Shown here: piece after piece, positions 21,516 to 28,929 of the stretch | Layout of the letters: every line of letters starts with the position of its first letter | Position numbering within the stretch: the stretch's first letter is position 1 | Assembly: GCA_052148435.1 (NCBI GenBank) | Contig: JBKQIF010000188.1 | Span: 1-64,000 of the forward strand | DNA length: 64,000 nucleotides | Reading direction: 5' to 3' | Origin: JBEKYD01 sp052148435 | Lineage (GTDB): Bacteria; Acidobacteriota; Terriglobia; Bryobacterales; Bryobacteraceae | Position numbers and translations under genes: made by a program | Notes under the pieces: model-generated | The model's input: only the letters and a program-made list of their open reading frames with translations | What the model was told of the DNA's origin: nothing | Databases searched by the model: none

Positions 21516-22460
21516 ATGCGGTTTTCTTCCACCCGGCGAGCATTCCTTCTGTCCAGCGGCGCGGCATGTTGTGCCCGCCGCGCGGACGCGCTACAGGAGC
21601 CGGTTTTTTCGACTGAAGTCAAGGTGGTCAACGTGCTGGCCACGGTGCGGGACAAGAAGGGCGCCATCGTCGCCAACCTGGGCCAGGACGATTTTTCCAT
21701 CGCCGAAGACAGCCATCCGCAAGCCGTCCGCTATTTCGCGCGCGAAACCGACTTGCCGCTGACCATCGGCCTGATGGTGGACACCAGCGCCAGCCAGCGG
21801 GGCGTGCTCGATGCCGAGCGCGGCGCCAGCTTCCGTTTTCTCGACCAGGTGCTGCGCGAAAACAAAGACCAGGTCTTCATCATGCAGTTCGACAGCGCCG
21901 TGCAACTCCGCCAAACGCTCACTTCGAGCCGCCGCCAGTTGAACGATTCGCTGTCGTACGTGGATACCGAAACCGAGAGCCAGTTACGCCTCCAGAACGG
22001 CGGCGGCACGCTGCTCTACGATGCCGTGGCCAAAGCGTCGGGCGAGATCATGAAGGGCCGCCAGGGGCGCAAAGCCCTGATCCTTCTTACCGACGGCGTG
22101 GACTTCGGCAGCTACGGGACGGCCGACCAGGCCATCGCCGCGGCCCAGCGCGCCGACACGCTGGTGTTTTCGATTCTCTACTCCGATCCCGGCGCTTATG
22201 GCCTCTTGGGCGGTCCCGACGGCAGGGGTGTCCTGGAGCGGATTTCGAGCGAAACCGGCGGCGGCTTCTTCGAAGTTTCGAAAAAACGCACCATCGACCA
22301 GATCTTCGACGATCTGGAAGCCGAGTTGCGGAGCCAATACAACCTGGGCTACGTTTCCGATCAGCCCGTTCGCATCTCGGAGTTCCGCACGGTGCATGTC
22401 ACGGTCAAAGAGAATGGCCTGGTGGTGCAGGCCCGCCATCGCTACTGGGCCCAGCGGTAA
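21516..22460 (+). CDS. VWFA-related secreted protein (acidobacterial family)
   Basis: 314 residues. The N-terminal signal contains TRRAFLLSSGAA, a possible Tat-like motif. Residues about 33-75 form the conserved lead domain (VKVVNVLATVRDKKGA...QDDFSIAEDS), followed by a von Willebrand A domain with the metal site DTSAS at 89-93 and the later conserved aspartate in LLTDGVDF. This matches the VWFA-related family expanded in Acidobacteria, whose function is unknown; surface or periplasmic protein binding is the usual guess. It converges on the rhodanese gene with a 21-bp gap. A paralogue of the same length lies at 39854-40798. Confidence 0.85.
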   Translation: MRFSSTRRAFLLSSGAACCARRADALQEPVFSTEVKVVNVLATVRDKKGAIVANLGQDDFSIAEDSHPQAVRYFARETDLPLTIGLMVDTSASQRGVLDAERGASFRFLDQVLRENKDQVFIMQFDSAVQLRQTLTSSRRQLNDSLSYVDTETESQLRLQNGGGTLLYDAVAKASGEIMKGRQGRKALILLTDGVDFGSYGTADQAIAAAQRADTLVFSILYSDPGAYGLLGGPDGRGVLERISSETGGGFFEVSKKRTIDQIFDDLEAELRSQYNLGYVSDQPVRISEFRTVHVTVKENGLVVQARHRYWAQR

Positions 22461-22481
22461 CCCGCATTTGCCGCGACGGTC

Positions 22482-22910
22482 TTATTTGTGCGCAGTTCCG
22501 CTTTCGACGGGATACCCCTTGTCGATCCAATCCTTGGCGAAATTGGTTTCGACGAACATGGCCTTGACGCGGGTGAAGCCCATCTGCTTTAAGAGTTCGA
22601 CGGCAGGCTTCACATTCGGGCAGTGGCTCCACGGACAGCAGCCGCAGTAGACAACGATCTGGCGATCGCGAGGAAGGCTGCCGGCAGCCACTTTGAGTGC
22701 TTCGAGACCCTCGGGCTTGGATGCAGGGCCGGCGTAGATCGCCCCCGGAATATGTTTACCGCGATAAAGCACATTGGGGCCCACATGAAAGATAAGCGGG
22801 CTCGTGCTTTTCGTGGCGAGTTGGACCGCCAGGTCTCCCGGTTGGATCAAAACCAGGTCCGCTGCCACCCCAACCGCCAGCAGGGCCACCACTAAGGTCA
22901 TGACTTTCAT
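22482..22910 (-). CDS. Exported rhodanese-like protein
   Basis: 142 residues: signal peptide, then a single rhodanese domain. The active loop is YCGCCPWSHCPN (88-99), with the catalytic Cys expected at position 89. The loop is unusually cysteine-rich (four Cys in nine residues), which hints at a redox or metal-linked role rather than simple thiosulfate sulfurtransfer. The upstream gene on the same strand is an MBL-fold hydrolase, an association also seen in persulfide metabolism, but the two are separated by about 70 bases. Start chosen at the ATG that opens the hydrophobic signal MTLVVALLAVGVAA. Confidence 0.75.
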   Translation of the reverse strand: MKVMTLVVALLAVGVAADLVLIQPGDLAVQLATKSTSPLIFHVGPNVLYRGKHIPGAIYAGPASKPEGLEALKVAAGSLPRDRQIVVYCGCCPWSHCPNVKPAVELLKQMGFTRVKAMFVETNFAKDWIDKGYPVESGTAHK

Positions 22911-22983
22911 CCCGATTCCTTTCGGATGTTTAAAGATTTGCTGCCACCATTTTCTCCCAAGTCCGCCGGACGCTCGCGCGGGC

Positions 22984-23619
22984 CTATTTCAATCCCTGCA
23001 GAAACCAGTTGGACCGCTTTTCCCGGCCGATGGTTGTATTGGCGCCGTGGCCGGGGATCACCACCGTCTGGTCGGGCAAGTCGAGCAGCTTGTCGCGGAT
23101 CGACCGCAAAATCTGCCGGCCGTCGCCGCCGGGCAGGTCGGTGCGGCCGATGCTGTCGCGAAACAAGGTGTCGCCCGCCACCAGCTTGGTTTCCGAGGGA
23201 ATCCACAGGCTGATGCTGCCGGGCGTATGGCCCGGGGTGTGGAGCACGTGGAACCGGGTTGCGCCGAGCGTCAGCGAGTCGCCGTCGCGGGCTTCGGTAT
23301 CGATGGCGACGCGCTCCGGCGTGGGTACGCCCAACCAGGAGGCTTGTTCGGCCAGCATATCCGCCAGCGCGCTATCGTTGGCATTCATGAACACGGCCGC
23401 GCCGGTGGCCTGCTGGAGTTTGTGCGCGCCGCCGATATGGTCGATGTGCGCGTGGGTGATGACGATGGCCTTCAGCTTGAGCCCGTGGCGCTCGAGAATC
23501 TCCAGAATGCGGCCGATCTCGTCGCCGGGATCGACCACCATGGCCTCGCGGGTCTGCTCGTCTCCGAAGACGGAGCAGTTGCATTGCAGCGGACCGACCG
23601 GCAGGATCTCGTGGATCAT
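22984..23619 (-). CDS. MBL-fold metallo-hydrolase (glyoxalase II-like)
   Basis: 211 residues, cytoplasmic. The metal-binding motif is THAHIDHIGG (His56, His58, Asp60, His61), followed by the later ligands in LHTPGHTPGS, VAGDTLF and IPGHG. This matches the glyoxalase II / YcbL-type group that hydrolyses thioesters such as S-lactoylglutathione or related acyl-thiols. Small single-domain proteins of this group cannot be assigned a substrate from sequence alone. It sits just upstream of the rhodanese gene on the same strand, so the two may be co-transcribed. Confidence 0.82.
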   Translation of the reverse strand: MIHEILPVGPLQCNCSVFGDEQTREAMVVDPGDEIGRILEILERHGLKLKAIVITHAHIDHIGGAHKLQQATGAAVFMNANDSALADMLAEQASWLGVPTPERVAIDTEARDGDSLTLGATRFHVLHTPGHTPGSISLWIPSETKLVAGDTLFRDSIGRTDLPGGDGRQILRSIRDKLLDLPDQTVVIPGHGANTTIGREKRSNWFLQGLK

Positions 23620-23962
23620 AGCTCGATTGTAGCGGCATGACGCCGGCGGTCACGGCCGGGCAGCTTCGCGCGACGCTAATACGGCACTGTTCGTGCCGCC
23701 AGGCGAAAGAGCGTCCCAGGGATGCAAATGGTTTTATGTCAGCCCCATATCGGCAGAAGCGGATGGAGGCGCGCCCGAAGGCGGCCGCTGGCATTCGAGT
23801 CGGTGGGAAGGGAATCGGCCAGGCGCCAGGCGACAAACACGAAGGTTGCCTCGGTGACATCGGGATGCCGGTGGAAAAGCCTTCTGCAGAACATAACGGG
23901 TTGGCAGGCGGAAGCGTCGGCCTGCTAACACACCGGTGCGGCGACTGTGTATACTTTCCTTG
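23620..23962 (-). pseudogene. Spacer holding a possible REP-associated transposase (RAYT) fragment
   Basis: On the minus strand about 23750-23890 can be read as RRLFHRHPDV followed by FVAWRLADSLPT before a stop. This resembles the N-terminus of IS200-like REP-associated transposases, in which a His-Pro motif is followed by a WRLADSLP-like strand. Nothing further downstream aligns and no catalytic region is recognisable. If correct it is a short decayed remnant; otherwise the spacer is simply empty. Confidence 0.3.
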
Positions 23963-24376
23963 ATGATCGAAGCGCTTGGCGTGTTCATGTGGTGGCTTCA
24001 TATCTCTTCGGCCGCGGCCTTGATTGGCGGCATGCTATACGCGAGCGCGGTGTTGGCGCCGGCAGCGGGCGGGCTCGGTGCGGAGGCCAGAACGGCGCTG
24101 GCGGAACGCGCGGCGGCCGGCTTTCGCCGGATTGCGCTGGCGGCCATGGCCGGGCTGGTGCTCTCGGGGCTCTACAATATCCTCAGCAATACGGGCCACT
24201 CCACGCGCTACAAAATCCTGCTCGGCATCAAGTTGCTGCTGGTGGCGCATATCTTTTCGGCGGCGCTGACGGCCTGCCGTCCTCATCATCCTCGCCGCAC
24301 GCGGCTGCTGGCGGGCGGCGCCGTCTCGGGTTTTGTCGTGATCGCGATTTCGAGCTACTTGCGGCACATATTCTAG
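23963..24376 (+). CDS. Small integral membrane protein
   Basis: 137 residues with four predicted membrane helices: WWLHISSAAALIGGMLYASA, IALAAMAGLVLSGLYNILS, ILLGIKLLLVAHIFSAAL and a last one around AGGAVSGFVVIAISSYL. The pattern of a first helix with a His and later Gly/Leu-rich helices resembles the CopD / DUF4149-like group of four-helix proteins, but I cannot assign it. ATG 23963 is preferred because it opens the first helix; an alternative start nine codons earlier adds only polar residues. It starts about 340 bases from the MBL gene, which is transcribed the other way. Confidence 0.65.
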   Translation: MIEALGVFMWWLHISSAAALIGGMLYASAVLAPAAGGLGAEARTALAERAAAGFRRIALAAMAGLVLSGLYNILSNTGHSTRYKILLGIKLLLVAHIFSAALTACRPHHPRRTRLLAGGAVSGFVVIAISSYLRHIF

Positions 24377-24444
24377 GGCTGGCGGGCTAAGAATTCGAGC
24401 CGCCGATGAACCCAGGTAAATACCGATAAGCGTTTTCTTGAATT

Positions 24445-24474
24445 ATCCGTGTTTATCGGCGTTTATCGGTGACT
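24445..24474. repeat. Three 10-base tandem units (ATCCGTGTTT-like)
   Basis: Consecutive decamers ATCCGTGTTT, ATCGGCGTTT and ATCGGTGACT. Upstream, ACCGATAAGCG (about 24422-24432) is complementary to the CGTTTATCGGT within the array, so the region can also fold. It lies between the membrane protein and the ygfZ-like gene. Confidence 0.5.
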
Positions 24475-24517
24475 TTATTCCCCGCTTCCCGCGGCTGCGG
24501 CCCGGTAAGATGGAGGA

Positions 24518-25468
24518 ATGACTCCGGGTTACGAAGCGCTGGCGAGCGGGGCCGCGTGGATCGATCTGACCGGCCGCGGGCGCGTGAGGGTCCGCGGCCG
24601 GGACCGGGCGCGGCTGCTGCACAACATTTCGAGCAACGACATTAAGAAGCTCGCACCCGGTTCCGCTTGCTACGCTTTTCTGCTCAGCCCACAAGGGCGC
24701 ATTCAGGCGGATTTCGAGTTATTGTGCCGGGACGATCATTTCCTGATCGACACCGAGCCGAATCTGCGGGAAAAGGTGATGGCGCACATCTTGCGATACA
24801 AAGTGGCCGATCAGGTGGAGCTCGAAGACGCGACGGCGTCGACGGTTGCCCTGGGTATCGAAGGGCCCGGTACCGAAGGCCCCGGCGCGGAGGCGATCCG
24901 AGCGGCCGTGGCGGACGGGACGGTGGCACCGTTCCGCCTTACCGGCCAGCCGGGCTTCCGCGTGTACGGGAACCGGGAGGCCGCCGCGGAGTGGATCCGC
25001 CGCCTGGAGAAGGCCGGGGTAGTGCAGGCCAGCGCGGAAGACGCGCGCCGCGTCCGCATCGAAAACGGCAAGCCGCGCTACGGCGAAGATATCCGCGATA
25101 TCACGCTGCCTCAGGAGAGCCGGCAGATGCACGCCGTATCTTTCCAAAAGGGCTGCTATATCGGTCAGGAAATCGTCGAGAGGATCCGCGCCCAGGGCCG
25201 CGTGAACCGCGAACTGGCGAGTCTTGAAATCGAGGGCGAGGCGGAAGTTCCGCCCGCCAGTAAAGTGATCGCCGGGGAGAAGGAAGCGGGCGAAGTGACC
25301 TCGTCCGTCTATTCGCCGCGGGCGCGCCAGGTGGTCGCGATGGCCTATCTGCGCGCGGAGTATTTCGAACCTGGCACGGCGCTTTCCGTTTTGGGCCGGA
25401 CAGCCAGGCATCGGCAGCCAGCTTTCAGCGATCAGCCATCGGCGATCGGCCGCTCCGGGGATAGCTGA
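24518..25468 (+). CDS. ygfZ: YgfZ/GcvT-type folate-binding protein
   Basis: 316 residues. The family signature KGCYIGQEIV starts at residue 211 and the N-terminal GcvT-like fold is complete (HNISSNDIKKL, YAFLLSPQGRI). In E. coli YgfZ uses tetrahydrofolate to support repair or assembly of certain iron-sulfur enzymes; the conserved cysteine of the signature is essential. The C-terminal 22 residues (TARHRQPAFSDQPSAIGRSGDS) are not part of the family. They are encoded by a copy of repeat family A, so the gene has been extended into the element. The glycosyltransferase gene follows after 32 bases, across a terminator-like hairpin. Confidence 0.85.
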   Translation: MTPGYEALASGAAWIDLTGRGRVRVRGRDRARLLHNISSNDIKKLAPGSACYAFLLSPQGRIQADFELLCRDDHFLIDTEPNLREKVMAHILRYKVADQVELEDATASTVALGIEGPGTEGPGAEAIRAAVADGTVAPFRLTGQPGFRVYGNREAAAEWIRRLEKAGVVQASAEDARRVRIENGKPRYGEDIRDITLPQESRQMHAVSFQKGCYIGQEIVERIRAQGRVNRELASLEIEGEAEVPPASKVIAGEKEAGEVTSSVYSPRARQVVAMAYLRAEYFEPGTALSVLGRTARHRQPAFSDQPSAIGRSGDS

Positions 25469-25491
25469 CCGCCGATGGCTGACGCTTTTTT
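25420..25491 (+). terminator. Repeat family A copy with T-run, terminator-like
   Basis: The arms TCAGCCATCGGCG (25432-25444) and CGCCGATGGCTGA (25470-25482) are a perfect 13-base inverted repeat, followed directly by CGCTTTTTT. The first arm overlaps the 3' coding end of the ygfZ-like gene. Structure and T-run together could stop transcription before the next gene, although that gene starts only 10 bases later. Confidence 0.5.
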
Positions 25492-25500
25492 ACCCTTTCC

Positions 25501-26235
25501 ATGAAGATCGCAACGCGAAACGCGGCGGTGGTGGTGCCCACCTTTAACGAGGCTGAAAACGTTCCCAAAATTGTCGAGACCGTATTCGGCCTTTATCCCG
25601 AGATTCATCTCCTGATTGTGGACGACCAATCCCCGGACGGCACCGCGGAAATCGTGCGAGGGCTTCAGCCGTGCCATCCGAACCTGGAACTGCTGGCGCG
25701 CAGCGGCGACCCGAGTTTCGGGCGCTCGTATCGGGACGGATTCCGTCAACTGCTGGCGAAGGAGTGGTGCCAGGCCATCGTTACCATGGATGCGGATTTC
25801 TCGCACGATCCGGCGGCGATTGCGAGGCTCCTCGAGCTTCTCGAGACGAACGACGTGGTGCTGGGGTCGCGTTACGTGGCGGGCGGCTCGGTCGGCAACT
25901 GGGCGCTGGGGCGCCGCCTGTTAAGCCGCGCGGCGAACTTCTATGTTCGCGCGGTGCTCGGTCTGCCCATCCGGGACGTGACTTCCGGTTTCCTGTGCAT
26001 GCGGGCGGGCGCTCTGGCCGCGATCCCGCTCGACGCAATCGTGTCCGACGGCTACGCCTTTCTGGTGGAGCTGAAATACATGCTGGCGCGGCAGGGCTGC
26101 CGCTTCCGGGAGAATCCCATCCGGTTTGAGGAGCGGCGCGAAGGCCAGTCGAAGATGTCGATGGGTAAGATTTGGGAGTCGGTTTGGCTGCCGTGGCGAA
26201 TTCGCCTGGGCTCTATGCGCCGGCAGCGGCCTTGA
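25501..26235 (+). CDS. Polyprenol-phosphate mannosyltransferase-like glycosyltransferase (GT2)
   Basis: 244 residues, GT2 family, similar in every block to dolichol/polyprenol-phosphate mannose synthase: PTFNEAENVPKIV, VDDQSPDGTAEIV, the DXD-type TMDADFSHDP, GSRYVAGGSVGNW, and the RFEERREGQSKMS region near the C-terminus that contacts the lipid phosphate. It would transfer a hexose (probably mannose) from a nucleotide sugar to polyprenyl phosphate at the inner face of the membrane. It has no C-terminal membrane helices, so it is the short soluble form. The 3' end overlaps the converging PHP gene by 23 bases. Confidence 0.88.
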   Translation: MKIATRNAAVVVPTFNEAENVPKIVETVFGLYPEIHLLIVDDQSPDGTAEIVRGLQPCHPNLELLARSGDPSFGRSYRDGFRQLLAKEWCQAIVTMDADFSHDPAAIARLLELLETNDVVLGSRYVAGGSVGNWALGRRLLSRAANFYVRAVLGLPIRDVTSGFLCMRAGALAAIPLDAIVSDGYAFLVELKYMLARQGCRFRENPIRFEERREGQSKMSMGKIWESVWLPWRIRLGSMRRQRP

Positions 26236-27046
26236 GAGCGTCCACTACTTCGGGCGGGACGCGGAGATTCGAGTCGCAGCCGGTGCCCAGGCGGACATCG
26301 GGCTTCAGCGTGCCGTGGTAGTCGGACCCGCCGGTGACCAGCAGTCCATACCGCCGGGCAAGCTGCAAATAGAGTTCGGTTTCGGCCTGGCCATGGTCGC
26401 TGTGATACGCTTCCAGGGCGTTCAACCCGGCGGCGCAGAGTTCCGGCATCAGGGCGGTGACGTCTTCGTGTACGCGGATGGGGTGGGCCAGCGAGGCGAT
26501 ACCGCCAGCCTGGCAAATGGCCCCCACGCCCTCGGAAAACCCGGGCTCGCGCCGATAGACGTAGCCCTTGGCCGATTCGTCCAGGTAGTCGTCGAAGGCC
26601 TGGCGCAGGTTCGCGACATAGCCCTTGTCGACCAGCAACTTGGCGAAGTGGGGCCGGCCGGTCATGCCTTTGCCGAGAGCTTCGGCCTCATCGAGGGTGA
26701 CGTCAAGCCCCAAGTCGCGCAGGCGTTTCGCCAGCCGCCCATTCCGTTCCCGCCGCGAAGCCTGCTGGTCCAGCACCCAGCCGCGAAAAGTCTCCAGGCC
26801 GTTCTCCAATGGAAAATATCCCAGCAGGTGCACCGACTTTCCGTGCAGCTTGGTGGAAAGCTCAATGCCGCAAATCAATTCGACCCCGGCTTCCCGCGCC
26901 GCGTCCCGGGCCAGATCGTACCCGGTAAGCGTGTCGTGATCGGTGATGCCCAGAACTTCTACGCCAGCGCGGAAAGCTTCGTCTATGAGCTGTTGCGGCG
27001 ACGAGGAGCCGTCGGATTCATTGGTGTGGGAATGTAGATCGATCAA
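26213..27046 (-). CDS. PHP-domain phosphatase, probable 3',5'-nucleotide bisphosphatase
   Basis: 277 residues, PHP superfamily of the YciV/RnaseAM and Cv1693 type (COG0613). Metal ligands are visible: DLHSHTNESDG (His5, His7, Asp12), ITDHDTL, GIELST, LAHPIR and the late GSDYHG. Members of this group remove the 3'-phosphate of 3',5'-bisphosphonucleotides such as pAp, or trim short RNA 5' ends. The gene overlaps cysC by 29 bases in the same direction, which fits disposal of the pAp made when PAPS is used. ATG 27046 puts the first metal histidine at residue 5, as in relatives. Confidence 0.85.
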   Translation of the reverse strand: MIDLHSHTNESDGSSSPQQLIDEAFRAGVEVLGITDHDTLTGYDLARDAAREAGVELICGIELSTKLHGKSVHLLGYFPLENGLETFRGWVLDQQASRRERNGRLAKRLRDLGLDVTLDEAEALGKGMTGRPHFAKLLVDKGYVANLRQAFDDYLDESAKGYVYRREPGFSEGVGAICQAGGIASLAHPIRVHEDVTALMPELCAAGLNALEAYHSDHGQAETELYLQLARRYGLLVTGGSDYHGTLKPDVRLGTGCDSNLRVPPEVVDALKAAAGA

Positions 27047-27572
27047 AGGCTATGAGACCTAAACGTTCCAGTGTAGCCCAGATTCGCTCGACGCTTTCCT
27101 CCGGAGTTTCTCGCGAGGAGTTTACGGTCACCTCGGGTTTGAGAGGGGGCTCGTACGGATCGGTGATGCCGGTGAACTGGCCGATTTCTCCTTTCAGGGC
27201 TTGCCGGTACAGGCCCTTGACGTCGCGCCCGGCCAGCACCTCCACGGGGCACTCGATGTATACTTCCACGAAGAGTGGTATCCGCGCTCGAATCTCGTCG
27301 CGCACGGCGCGGTAAGGGGAGATGGCCGCAGCGATGGCGACGACCTCATTGCGGGACAGCAACTCGCACACGAAACCGATGCGGCGAATGTTCTCGTCCC
27401 GGTCTTCCTTGCTGAAACCCAATCCCTTGGACAGGTGAGTACGCACCACGTCGCCGTCCAGGATCTCGACTTTGATCCCGCGCGCGCGCAAACGCTCGGC
27501 GAGAATGGCGGAAATGGTGCTCTTGCCCGCGCCGGACATCCCGGTGAACCAGAGCGTGAAGCCTTTATTCAC
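27018..27572 (-). CDS. cysC: Adenylylsulfate (APS) kinase
   Basis: 184 residues. It phosphorylates APS to PAPS. P-loop GMSGAGKST near the N-terminus, then DGDVVRTHLSKGLGFSKEDR with the FSxxDR-type APS-binding segment, and the C-terminal APS kinase region intact. I start it at GTG 27572, five bases after the cysH stop, because the protein then begins NKGFTLWFTGMSG, as APS kinases do. The frame is open 78 codons further up, but only as shadow of cysH. Stand-alone, not fused to CysN. No ATP sulfurylase gene (cysD/cysN or sat) is in the window. Confidence 0.9.
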   Translation of the reverse strand: MNKGFTLWFTGMSGAGKSTISAILAERLRARGIKVEILDGDVVRTHLSKGLGFSKEDRDENIRRIGFVCELLSRNEVVAIAAAISPYRAVRDEIRARIPLFVEVYIECPVEVLAGRDVKGLYRQALKGEIGQFTGITDPYEPPLKPEVTVNSSRETPEESVERIWATLERLGLIAFDRSTFPHQ

Positions 27573-27577
27573 GAAAT

Positions 27578-28294
27578 TTAATGCCCCGAATTGAGGCGGC
27601 GCACCGAGCCATCCGGCAAGAAGTGAATGCCGCACTCCTTTTGTCCTGCGCTCTCCCACCACCAGCGGCCAGCCCGTCGATCCTCGCCGGCTTCGATGGC
27701 GCGCGAGCAAGGTGCGCAGCCGATGCTGGCGTATCCCACGGCATAGAGCGGGTGCACCGGAACGAGGTGCCGCCGGCTGTATTCTTCCATCTCGATGTCG
27801 GTCCAATCGGCCAGGGGATTCAGCTTAATCTTCCCGCCGGTCTCCTGAACTTTGCCAATGCCGAACCGGTCGGCGGACTGCCCACGCCGCAGGCCGGTTG
27901 CCCAGGCACGAAACTCGGCGAGTTTGAGCTCCAGCGGCCTGGTCTTACGGACTTCGCAACACAGACGCCGCAGCTCTTCGCTTTGGTGGAAAAGGTTTGG
28001 ACCGTGCCCGGTCACCATGCGGCTTACCTCCGCGGCATCCGGACCCACTACTTCCACGGCGATCCCGTAACGTTGCCGCACGGTCTCGATCATTTGAAAC
28101 GTTTCCTGCGGCAGACGCCCGGTGTCGAGCGTAAACACGCGAACTCGCGAATCGATTCGCACCGCCATGTCGATCAGCACCATGCCCTCTTTCTGAAAGC
28201 TGGTGGCAATGCCAAAGCACTGGCCAAACGATGCGATGGCCCAGGTTAGAAGTTCTACTGCCGGGGCCTTTTCCAGGTCGGCTAAAGGCGTCAA
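27578..28294 (-). CDS. cysH: Assimilatory APS (or PAPS) reductase
   Basis: 238 residues. It reduces activated sulfate to sulfite with thioredoxin-type electrons. The catalytic ECGIH motif is close to the C-terminus, and the two cysteine pairs that bind a 4Fe-4S cluster are present (LCCEVRK and GCAPCSR). This marks it as the APS-reducing type rather than the cluster-free PAPS type of E. coli. It reads into cysC after a five-base gap. The only usable start is TTG 28294, because an in-frame stop lies five codons upstream; the ribosome binding site is weak. APS reduction would bypass PAPS, so the cysC product next door probably serves another use, such as sulfation. Confidence 0.9.
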   Translation of the reverse strand: MTPLADLEKAPAVELLTWAIASFGQCFGIATSFQKEGMVLIDMAVRIDSRVRVFTLDTGRLPQETFQMIETVRQRYGIAVEVVGPDAAEVSRMVTGHGPNLFHQSEELRRLCCEVRKTRPLELKLAEFRAWATGLRRGQSADRFGIGKVQETGGKIKLNPLADWTDIEMEEYSRRHLVPVHPLYAVGYASIGCAPCSRAIEAGEDRRAGRWWWESAGQKECGIHFLPDGSVRRLNSGH

Positions 28295-28437
28295 TCTATA
28301 TCCAGATTAAGGTCTTCACTTGGCAGGTGTCAAACGGGGCGGGGAACTGGAGCGGGAGTTTCGACGAACAGCCGCGGGCGCAGTTCCGCCGTCTGGCCCG
28401 CCTAATCGAAAATCCCCTCCGTCGCCGGTTTCCCCTC

Positions 28438-28650
28438 TTAGGCTGCAGGCCCGTCGGAATCGTTCTTGGCCAGGGCCGCGGGCGTCGAACGCTCACCGGT
28501 TCGCTCCGATTTGCGCAATTCCGCAAGCAACTTCGGAGGACGCCCGCGCCGCCGATGGCCTTCCTGTTTGATTCGCTCCAAGCTCAAGATCGCAGCATCC
28601 AGATTATCCAACTCAGCACGCAACTCAACCAGTACTTTCGCTAGGTCCAT
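28438..28650 (-). CDS. Small coiled-coil protein with AT-hook-like motif
   Basis: 70 residues from ATG 28650. The first 30 form an amphipathic helix likely to coil (DLAKVLVELRAELDNLDAAI). These are followed by a basic segment RRRGRPPK, which has the Gly-Arg-Pro core of an AT-hook, then a polar tail. Short proteins of this layout are common in Solibacter-like genomes, but no function is established; DNA or RNA binding is an inference from the basic motif. A longer frame would start at 28725 but crosses the perfect hairpin at 28668-28703, so the internal ATG is preferred. Confidence 0.5.
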   Translation of the reverse strand: MDLAKVLVELRAELDNLDAAILSLERIKQEGHRRRGRPPKLLAELRKSERTGERSTPAALAKNDSDGPAA

Positions 28651-28667
28651 ACGTACCTGATTGGAGT

Positions 28668-28703
28668 CTAGCGGGAGTTTACTGAAGAGTAAACTCCCGC
28701 TAG
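28668..28703. repeat. Perfect 16-bp hairpin
   Basis: CTAGCGGGAGTTTACT and its exact reverse complement flank the four-base loop GAAG. It sits 18 bases upstream of the small AT-hook-like gene, in the leader, and has no T-run. Confidence 0.6.
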
Positions 28704-28824
28704 TACCTTTATGGTTCTGGGCCAATCGAATCTTGAAACTCCTGAAGGGCGGACTAATGTACGGGGATGCACACTTGATCGCTGCAGGCCTTCACAGCCG
28801 AGGTGGCATGGCTATCGTAACTCC

Positions 28825-28927
28825 AGCCGGAAGCCGGAAGACAGAAGTTGGAAGCACGCGCTTCGGTCTTCTGGCTCCTGACTCCCGGCTTCCATATCCC
28901 GTAGGGATATCAAGGGCGAAGCCCTTG
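28825..28927. repeat. Inverted repeats downstream of rplI
   Basis: A degenerate hairpin (28832-28893) built from GGAAGCCGGAAG-like units is followed by two small perfect hairpins side by side: ATATCCC-GTA-GGGATAT (28894-28910) and CAAGGGC-GAA-GCCCTTG (28911-28927). The last ends two bases from the rplI stop. There is no clear T-run, but the position suggests a role in 3'-end formation of the ribosomal operon. Confidence 0.5.
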
Positions 28928-28929
28928 TT

